Shown here piece by piece: positions 41,424-64,000 of a DNA stretch of 64,000 nucleotides (within the stretch, counting starts at the first letter, position 1; each line of letters opens with the position of its first letter). Made by a program: the position numbers and the translations under genes. This stretch comes from Anas platyrhynchos (lineage: Eukaryota > Chordata > Aves > Anseriformes > Anatidae): NCBI RefSeq assembly GCF_047663525.1, contig NC_092597.1, forward strand, positions 22,584,001 through 22,648,000. Reading direction: 5' to 3'. The notes below the pieces were generated by a model, which was not told the DNA's origin, ran no database searches, and was given only the letters and a program-made list of their open reading frames with translations.

Positions 41424-44400
41424 ATTGAGCCTAATTACTTGAAAACAGTAGGACACCTAGTGGATTTATAAGGGATATATTTGGGATTATGAGCAACATT
41501 TTGTCACTTTCTTGGCAAAACCAATTATGAACATATTTATGGAGGAATCATTGAAATATCAGGGTTTCCATTTAATGAATTAGTCTTGTTATAGCTGTTA
41601 CAGCCTCCAGTTTGCCTCAAGAAGTTATTGCACTCTATGAAAAAACAATGAGTATTGTTTGAATGACTTGAAAAAAATAATTATGGGGAACTGGATGGTT
41701 CCCAAAGTCTGCGAGCAGGAGGAAGGGTATTCTGCCAGATCAAAGGCATCCCAGTTGTTCCATCTGACAGCTCTCTAATGATTTTAATGAGCAAAGTTTT
41801 ATAGCCTCAGCCTGGCTCCCTGGATAATTTGTAGAGCTTCATAACGAGCATCGCTATGCTGAGCACAGCCAGCCAGCTCTGCTGGTTATTTCAGCAGTGA
41901 ATGAACGGGCCACAGAAGTCAGACTGCCTCCTTCCTTCCCGAGGGCTGACCCTTTGAATCCAAATGAGAAGGTGATGGGCAGCGTGATAATGCTTGCACT
42001 ACTGTCCTCTACATTGTGTTTGTCTGGTAGTGACAATCCTATTAAATACACAAACAACAAGAAGATTTTGGCCTTAGGTAGGAAATAAAATTCTGTCGCA
42101 GGTCAGTAAGACTAAGATTTTGAGCCATGTCTCAGAAATTATATCTTGGCCAGCAGTTACCTTGGAGCTGCCAGTATTATCTTGCTAATTTGTCTCTGGA
42201 GGCAACAGACAGAGACAAGGAGATATGCATCGAGTCCAAAATGGATGCAGGAAGCTGATGACTTCATTCTGACAGTCATCACAAGAAACACCAAGTCATT
42301 GAGTCTCCTGTGTTCGATTCCTGTTGCCCAAGGGTGCAGAAGATACTCCTTCTCTTCTGCTTACTGTAATATTGGCCTAACAAAAAAATGCTTCCAGAAT
42401 GATAATTTTTCTAGAGCTGCTCCCTTCCCACTCTTTCTTCAGTGCCATACGGATCCCTGGAGAACAGCTAAACCAGGATGAGGTTTGACTTTGAATAGGT
42501 TGACATTCAGCTCCAGATCCTTTGTTATTCCAACTCCAAGGTTAGGAAAGAAAGGGCTGACTTATAGGAAATATTTTTGATTTGGTCCATTTCTATTAAT
42601 ATGAGCTGTAGAACTACAAAAAAAAATAAATAATACAGCGTGTACTGGAATTCAAGTAATTATCATCAGAAAAATCAACTCCACACATTTTTATTGCTAC
42701 TACTGCTGGCATAGAATTACCAGAAAAATAGAACTCCTTGTACATCACAAACCCTTTAATTTTGTCCAGAGTTTTTTTAAAGAGTTTTCTTCTTATTACT
42801 TCTGTTGATCTATTTTACGTTTGAAGTTTGTTTTTCAGACTGACATGTCAAGCTAAGGGTAGTGAGTGCTAAGAGTCTGCTTTTCTCTAATTTAGCAGCT
42901 GGATTGGAAAGCTTGAATTATCTCTGAATAATTGCAATGATTCATGGCTTGTTAGAAAATTGCAAAGTATTGATTGGATTTTCCCCTCAGGAAATATTTC
43001 TCCTCTGATAGAACAGAGTAGGTTGTGGGGCTTTGCTTTTGTCCTTCCTGCCTTCTGCCCTGGGAAGCCAGTGGCTCCTTTCATCTGAGAAATGGGAATG
43101 TGGGTCAACAGCCATTCAAGGACAGGTCTGAGACACTGCAACTTCCAACTCCAAATCTTTCGCTGCGTTTTGCAAAGTGATGGGCTTTGCAAACTGCACG
43201 TGGGGAAGACAGAGCCAGAAGAGATGGCACTAGCAGCAAATGCTATCCATTCTTGTTTCTTTTTCTTCTCTTTCCATAGCAAATCCAACTGGTGTTTTCT
43301 GCAGAGAAACCATGACCTCATGGGAACGCTACAAGTACTGAAGATGGTGGTTAGATTTGCCTTACTTTTATTCACCCAGGATTTCTCTCAGGAGCTGGTT
43401 ACAGGAGAGAAATGGGAGGATGAAGTGAGGTTGTACGGAAGGAGCCTGATGCTCAGTGCCTGGGGCTGAGCAGCTCTGAGTTGATAGCCCAGCACACATC
43501 TGCATGTTAACGGTGCTGCCGAGGCAAAAGCTTGGGACTTTTGGCAGCGGCTCTATGAATTTCCAGAACAGAACTGGAAATACACAGTTATGAGTATGAC
43601 CTCTGCTTCTTTTTGTTAAATTGAGCATCCAAGTATCATTCCTTGTCTCTGCTCCAGTTCCTTGGAATGTGCTGCCTCTACAAATGGTCGTGTCCAAGCA
43701 CAAACTGAAGAATTATGAGAGAGCGCTAATTCAAGGTTTGCAATGAATTTAGTGTTCCCGCAAGGATGACACTAATGGCAATTAATGCAGCAGAAATGCC
43801 AGTGCTGAATGACTTTTCTCACATTAAAAGCTGTCAGTCCCAGAGCACATAGTCCTATGTTATTTCAGGCCTGACCTCTGCTTTTTGGCCATGTTTCAGC
43901 TGTGCAGGAGGTGTCCCAGACCATCCCATAACAGCAGCGGCATGATTCAGGAGGGGGGCACAAAGAAAGAGCAGAGCAGCCAGAAACTGTCTTCGCTGAC
44001 AATGACATTTCCTGAGGGTTTGTATATTCTCATCTGGGGCTTGCCTGAGCAGGAACAAAATTAACCTAGGGCTCAGAAGAATATAAGCCTTTAACCTCAT
44101 GCACTGCTGTCAACTGACTGCTGTTTGGATCTATATTTCCTTCTGCTGTTTCAGTTTTGCCTCTCAGCCTTGTGAAGAACACATTTAATCAAAACAATCA
44201 AATGCATTAACCCGTCTTCGCTGGAAATAGCCCCTGCTGCTGCTCATATACATGGCAATCCGTGGAAATTTCTGTGCTACATGGTGCGCAAATAAATGTC
44301 TCTGCTTCTTAATGTCTTAAGTTCAACGAGTGATAACTGTAGAGCAATGTAGGGATCATGATTTTCAGTTCAGCCAGAAGACACATTGTCCTCATGTAGG

Positions 44401-46125
44401 ATGAAACAGTTCCAGCTAAGGAACATCTGCAATTTGGTGCAAGAGGAAGTAGTACTTACACATATGAAAAACGTAAATAAAGGCTGTTTCCCAGCTCCCA
44501 TATGACAAACAAAACCCCAAACACAAAAGTGAGAGCAACTTTTACAAAAGGATAACTAAAAATAGTTAATCTGTGTTATTTAAATATTACTTGAAACTAG
44601 TAGCATTTCTGGAGGGTAAAACTAGGCTTGAAAAAGTCATGTTTGTTAATGACAAAGTTCAATAGAGGACCGCAAATAGGATGTGAGATGGAAACTTTTA
44701 ACTACACAGCTATAAATATACCCCAGCCTTTACACATCTCAGTGCACAACTCAGTGCAGCAGAGTAACCTCTGAAAGTGGCAGAAGCAGGAGCAGCACTT
44801 TCAGACTCTAGCTTTTGGGTATTCACCAGATTTGGGTGTTCTAGATTTGGGGAGTTCACCTGGAGATAAAAAGGATTGATCCAAGCCGTGCAGGATCTGC
44901 TGGGGACTCGCCGGAGGCCTGTGGTAGCACAAGGGGTGAGCACAGTCCGTGATGTTCCTTCCTAAGTTCTCTGATGTCTGAGTGGGGATTCGGTTGCACC
45001 CTGTGTATCTTTGTTATGAGTGTCTTGTTTTCTTCACTCGGAAGCTCTGAGGCAGCGTGAAGCATTTTTAAGTGGAAAGGATCAGGTTATGGCTCATTAT
45101 CATCCCAGCAGACGGTAACTGATGCACAGCGCTGCCGCGGGTGCCTGGGGGTTTCTTTCCTCACACAGAAATGACAACATGGCCACTGGCTGCCGAGATG
45201 GCTAACATACTGCCGCTGCTCGCGGCAAGCCGCTGGAAACAAAGTGAGGTCTAAAGGCCTTGGTTTAATCATCTGGGCACCACTGTTATTTTTATCCTTT
45301 CTATTTAGGCCTCCAGCCTGTGCCAGTGGAAGCTGACAACAAAGATGACATCTCTCCTGGCGCAGGGCAGACGAGGGGTACTGGCTCTGAGGACGGAGAA
45401 GCCAGCGGGCAGCAGGGCCATGGTGGGCCGGGGGCCTTTGTTCCTCTGGGTGCTGGAATGGGAAGAAAACTGGCTATCCTAGTGCAAACCATGAGGGAGC
45501 AAACCCTTCCTCTTCAAGTTGCCCTGGGGCAGGACTGATTTGTCTTCAGATGACCCCACCTAAATGCAGATATATGTACATATAGTCTTTTACTCTTTCT
45601 GCTTCCGCCTCCTTCAGAGGTTAACTTTGCTATATTTTTCCATGTTCACCTTTGACTGTGCCACAGACAAATCATCAAGTCTTACCTCTTCAGATGTCTC
45701 AGACCAGTGTTTCACCTGCTGCCACCTCTGCATGGTCCCTGAGGCAATGTTTTGTGCCTCATGAACCCAACGAGCTTGCTGATTCCTCATACACAAGAGA
45801 CGCCTCCATATCGAGTGCTGTTGGCTTTGAGCACTGCTCTTGCCCTGGGTGTGGACAAAGCTGTGAGACCTGGAGGATTTTGCTAACCCACCCCAGTTTT
45901 GGTGGGGCTGCAGACCACGCTGGGGCCTTCTCCCTGTGGAAGGAAGCCCCTGTGGTGCTGCCACTGGCCCACGATGGCGGGAGGATGGTGCCCATGCCTT
46001 GGATGGGTAAAAGATTCAACCACAAGAAGTCATGAGCTGCGTGCATTCCTTCAGAAGCCCACAACGGAGCGGAGAAAGCAGCGTCGTGCCCATTGTTACG
46101 GCACACAAAAGAATCTGGGGGGGGG

Positions 46126-46133
46126 AAAAAAAA
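46126..46133 (-). terminator. RNA polymerase III terminator of tRNA-Gln
   Basis: Eight consecutive A on the plus strand (T8 on the coding strand), nine bases after the 3' end of the tRNA. Oligo-T of four or more is the standard Pol III stop. Confidence 0.9.
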
Positions 46134-46142
46134 GAACACCTC

Positions 46143-46214
46143 AGGTTCCACCGAGATTTGAACTCGGATCGCTGGATTCAGAGTCCAGAGTGCTAACCAT
46201 TACACCATGGAACC
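46143..46214 (-). tRNA. tRNA-Gln (anticodon CTG)
   Basis: A complete 72-base cloverleaf on the minus strand. The 7 bp acceptor stem is GGTTCCA paired with TGGAACC, with T as discriminator base. The anticodon arm is CTGGA-CTCTGAA-TCCAG, giving anticodon CTG. The T arm is CCGAG-TTCAAAT-CTCGG. Internal A box (TGGTGTAATGG) and B box (AGTTCAAATC) promoters are intact, there is no intron, and a T8 terminator follows. The sequence matches the vertebrate tRNA-Gln(CTG) family as I recall it, so it should be functional. It sits inside the RAB11A CpG island, transcribed away from RAB11A. Confidence 0.97.
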
Positions 46215-46386
46215 GCTGTGGCGACTCCCCGCGCGGGCTGCCCCTTAGTTCTTCCCCAGCACCCGCCGCCCGCTCCCTCCCGCTGCCCCCGGCTGTGAGG
46301 CGAGCCCGGGGCTGCCCCTCAGCGCCCTGCCTCAACCGGGTCGAGCCGTGGCACCTCACAGCTCCCCTCACCGCCCCTTTCAAGCC

Positions 46387-46395
46387 GGGCGGGGC
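46387..46395 (+). promoter_or_regulatory. GC box (Sp1-type) in RAB11A promoter
   Basis: GGGCGGGGC, a consensus Sp1/KLF site, 134 bp before the RAB11A start codon. No TATA box is visible. The transcription start probably lies between here and about 46,500. Confidence 0.6.
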
Positions 46396-46528
46396 AGGGA
46401 GAAGCGGCCTGGAAGTGCTCGGGGCTGCTCCGGAAGGAGCCGGCTGTGGGAGGGCGCAGAGGCACGGAAGAGGCTGCAGGGAGGGGCCCGGCTCCCGCTG
46501 CCCGTCCCCGGCTTTCGGCGTCCTCACC

Positions 46529-60689
<14,161 letters not shown>

Positions 60690-62292
60690 GAAATGTTCAT
60701 TCTTTCCTAAAAGGCTGTGTATATTCCCCAGGTCCAAGATTTAAATATATTTGTAATTCTTGTGGTTACTTTCTCGTGTTCAGTTACTGCTTACTTCTGA
60801 ATTTCTCCATGTCTTAACCACTTTGATTTCGTTGTTTATAAATCTCTTGCTTCTACGTGGCTGCAGTATTTTCCCAACTCCGACTTGTCGGTTTTGGTTC
60901 AGTACGTTGTTTGGAACCGAACTGATCTCTTTCCAATGTGATGCCTGCTAGACAGAGCGCAGACACATTTAGTGAGCACTTGAAGATGTTATTCTGCTCC
61001 TCGCAAAACAATTAGTGTCAGGATACCTAGGAAAATATCTCTGGGCAGGAGATCTTTCCTTGTCTTAAGGTGTTGTATACTGCATCTAAAGCTTGATGAA
61101 ATGCCTGTTGCTCTGAAGTGCAATTTTAATGTAAAGCTAAATGTTTTTGGCTACATCTTCAGATTGTCAAGTTGAGGATTTTCTATAGAATATTATGGGG
61201 GGGAAGAGAATTTCTTGCAAACAAGCAGCAGGGTTCTTGCTACCTGTGAATGAGCTTTTGTGGTTTGGCACCCGCTGCAAAGGAGGCTGTGGTGTGAGGC
61301 AGAGCTGCTGGAGGCTGGCCAGGGAGAGGCTGGTGGGACTCCGTGTGAGGTGCCTCCGGTGAAGTAAGGAAAAGCACGAGCTAAAGCACGAGCTGTGTGG
61401 CTGGCTGAGGGTCGCTCTAACACTGGAACCTGCAGCGTGATTTTGTGTTGCCTGAGACTTGGCCTCCACAGTGCCGGTGGTATCAGGATTTGAGGATGCC
61501 TTTTTCCTTTCATGGCACACAGACTTGAAGGGTGTTGTCACACTGCATATCACATAGATTAGTACATGCCACACATGTTAATATATTCAAATGCTAGAGT
61601 TGATGAATCAGTAACTTCTACAACCTGGTCTTAGTTTTCAGTTCTGTTTCATCCAGTATTTTTCAATGATTCCAATGGCTTGGTACATGATCTTTAACAA
61701 AAAAACATCTGGAGTATTTCCCGTTGGATGCATTCATTCTGTAGTCTGCTCAGTACAAATCATCCGTTCAATTAGCTTGTTCAGGGATACATGAACTGTG
61801 CCTTCTGTCGCTACACTCTGAAACCACTGCGTATTACACAGGCTGTGCTATTCCCAAACATGCCATTAATATTAAGATTTGGGGGCTTTTGGCACTGGAT
61901 TTCTACTGGATTTAAGAGCTGTTTGTTGTATAAATGCCTGCAGTTGTTTATACAATGACGGGAAGCTAATTGTAGGGGCCGTTTCTCAAACTCTGATATG
62001 ACCCACTTGGAACATCCAAATTTGGGTAGGCACTACCAGCTGCATTTCTTACCCAACCTTTCTGTCTTGCGGTGCTCATGATGTGTAAGGCACACGGAAG
62101 GCATTGCTGTAGTCGGTCACTCATTTTATTTAATCCATTTCTCCTCCTGGTATTAGTTCTGAAGATGCTCTTTTGATCTGTTTGTAAATTACTTTGTATT
62201 TTATGCATGTACTGTAACTTGATTCATTATTTTTTTAGATTGATTTAAAATATATTCATCCATGATTCTAATAAAGAATTACAGGGGACGAC
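60690..62292 (+). other. RAB11A: RAB11A 3'UTR
   Basis: About 1.6 kb from the stop codon to the first clear poly(A) signal. It contains a perfect 12-base tandem duplication (AAAGCACGAGCT, 61371-61394). No canonical AATAAA was noticed earlier in the UTR. The end is inferred from the signal, not from a transcript. Confidence 0.7.
62270..62275 (+). terminator. RAB11A: Poly(A) signal of RAB11A
   Basis: AATAAA is followed about 10-15 bases later by a plausible cleavage point and by a GU-rich stretch (GGTGTTGGGTG near 62,300). This fits a cleavage and polyadenylation site. Confidence 0.75.
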
Positions 62293-64000
62293 TCAGTACG
62301 GTGTTGGGTGCACTTTTTGGGAGACCTGGGGTTTGACCTGCAGGGCTTTACATACTGGAATCTCATAAGCTTCTTGGAACAGCCTATGAGAAGACACCGA
62401 AGCAGAAGTGCTCCCAGAAAAGGACCTGTAAGAGCCATGTACCACGTGTAACACATTTACTTTTGCTCAAAGCAGGCCTGTGGTTTTGGGGGGGCTGATA
62501 TAGCTCATCTGTGCACGGTGCCCCCACAGCCCTGGGGGGAAGATGCCTGCAGAGTGCGTGGCAGCGCTGGTGGCTCGGCTGGAGTGGGGTGCCTGAAACA
62601 GCCTGAAATTTTGGGGTCTTTTTCGTACTTATCACAGGAGTCTGAGCTGGAGGTGTAAGATGGGGCCTCTGCTCGCTGTGGGAGCTGTTCTCAGAGTACT
62701 TTCTTTGGCCAGACAGGAGGGTGTTTTGGAATTAAGCAAATTACCAGGGCAGCCAGCTTCTAAATTTGTCAACTGGAAATGCAGGGTGAGGTTCACTTCG
62801 CTCCCCTTTCCCATTCACTTCGTCGGACAGCCTGACTCAGGCGTGGATTTTGCATGGCTTTACGTGCGGCGCATCCTCCTGTGGTAAACGAGAGCACAGT
62901 GGAGCCTGGAGGAGCATGGACCCCAGCTGCAGGCCCCTGCCCCACGCGGTGTCGCTGTGCGTGCTCGTGCTTCCTCGCCTCGGGACAGCCCGTGCTGCGT
63001 TCAAGTCCTGAAGCTGTGATGTGGCTGGACGTGCTGATAGACCAAGTAAGAACTCTTCTTTATTGTCATTAAAACTTTACAATTAGAAATCTGTAGAAAT
63101 GCCTTGCAAAAACTGGTTCTGTAATTGCAAACTGCTGCAACGTGGAATTCAAAGTTTTCATTCAATTGTTCGTAAAGCCTTCCTAAACAATATATTGACT
63201 TCTAAAATATAATCAAATTGAGCACGTACTCAGATGCAGCTCCTTACCTAGTAAAGCCTTTGTGTTTGGGCAGACAGGGCAAGGCGCTGCTCCGTCTGGA
63301 CACTGACCTGCCAGGCATTGCTCCTGCTAAGCTGCTGGTTAATCATCTCCGCTGTAATTGGCATTACTTACGTACTGAAGTGTCTCTTCTCTGCTAATAG
63401 GAGGCGACTGATTTTAATATTGCTTTTGGGCACTGAAATGAGCTTTCTGAGTTTCTGGGAGCTGTGCGTAATGGAGCAAAATTGGCTTTACTTGCCAAGA
63501 GCTTTTACTCTCATTTACATATTTGAAAGCCCCAGCCTTACCTGTCCTGAAGCTGCTTGGTGAGTGTCGGTGGCTCCTGCGTGATGGGAGCTGAGGCTCT
63601 GACTCTTAAGCAGAACGGACATGGAATTGTTCTGATTTAAAGACATTTTTATTAAACTAGAATTACTTTTTCTATCAGTTCAAACCTGATGAGTTTCCAG
63701 ACTTTAATAGCTTATTGAGTGTGTCTTGTCAGGTAAGAGGATTACATGCTGGGCTTTAGTTAACAAGATTTTTAGAAATATGAAGCGCAAATATTGAAAA
63801 AGCTTCAACGTGTAGCGGTCTGCTGCATTGCCTCGGAGTCATCAGCTCTGAAGGTGTTTCAGCTGCAAATCCATGCTCATGGTTTATTGATCAGGCTCGG
63901 CGGGAGCAGCCGGGTGCTGAGGTGGCTGCAGCGTGCCCGGTCTCATCGCTGCCGGCTGCAGCAGGGTCATTGCTGGCCGGTGTCCTCCTGTGCCCATCCC
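62293..64000. other. Intergenic region downstream of RAB11A
   Basis: No exon is recognised. From memory the human neighbour here is MEGF11, but none of its coding sequence is visible. Confidence 0.6.

Larger units (their letters stand above)
27561..46125. other. Intergenic region between DENND4A and the tRNA/RAB11A locus
   Basis: About 18.5 kb with no supportable protein or structured RNA gene. The many short open frames lack recognisable domains and plausible splice structure. Content includes a GGAA microsatellite at 30.4 kb, a degenerate minisatellite at 30.65 kb, short simple repeats at 37.56, 38.6 and 41.4 kb, and one possible ancient repeat fragment at 31.3 kb. Unannotated lncRNAs or enhancers are possible but cannot be read from sequence alone. 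Confidence 0.7.

Noticed and set aside
42887..43469. Opposed frames of 162 and 125 codons in the intergenic region
   Set aside because: They overlap each other on opposite strands, show no domain, and have no convincing exon structure or promoter.

Overview
This is vertebrate nuclear DNA, almost certainly from a bird. Genes are split into short exons separated by long AT-rich introns. Two CpG-island promoters are present. Several interspersed fragments match the 3' end of CR1 LINEs, the dominant retroposon of birds and reptiles. Two protein genes and one tRNA gene can be read with confidence. From memory, the order DENND4A / tRNA-Gln(CTG) / RAB11A matches human 15q22, and the block lies on chicken chromosome 10; both are recollections, not results of a search.

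Layout. Positions 1-27,300 hold the 5' part of DENND4A on the minus strand. A CpG-island promoter and non-coding first exon lie near 27.03-27.3 kb, followed by a 13.5 kb first intron. Ten coding exons (13,552 down to 153) then encode residues 1-529, covering the MABP, uDENN and most of the cDENN domains; the rest of the gene lies beyond position 1. Positions 27.3-46.1 kb are intergenic and show no supportable gene, but contain a long (GGAA)n microsatellite. At 46,143-46,214 (minus) is a complete tRNA-Gln(CTG) with an oligo-T terminator. About 315 bp away on the other strand starts RAB11A, whose five coding exons (46,529-60,689) splice into a complete 216-residue Rab11a GTPase. Its 3'UTR probably ends at the poly(A) signal at 62,270. 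The last 1.7 kb is intergenic.

How the genes relate. DENND4A (by family knowledge a Rab10 exchange factor) and RAB11A (recycling-endosome GTPase) are transcribed divergently from separate islands about 19 kb apart. Both act in Rab-controlled membrane traffic, but nothing in the sequence shows co-regulation.

The most unusual structure is in RAB11A intron 1. A roughly 200 bp sequence is present twice, one copy inside the CpG island and CpG-rich, the other outside it and CpG-depleted, with a CR1 fragment between them. Other points of note are a GC-AG intron in DENND4A, an overlapping upstream ORF at its start codon, a G-run cluster just after RAB11A exon 1, and a 22 bp perfect palindrome. I found no evidence of an undescribed multi-gene system.
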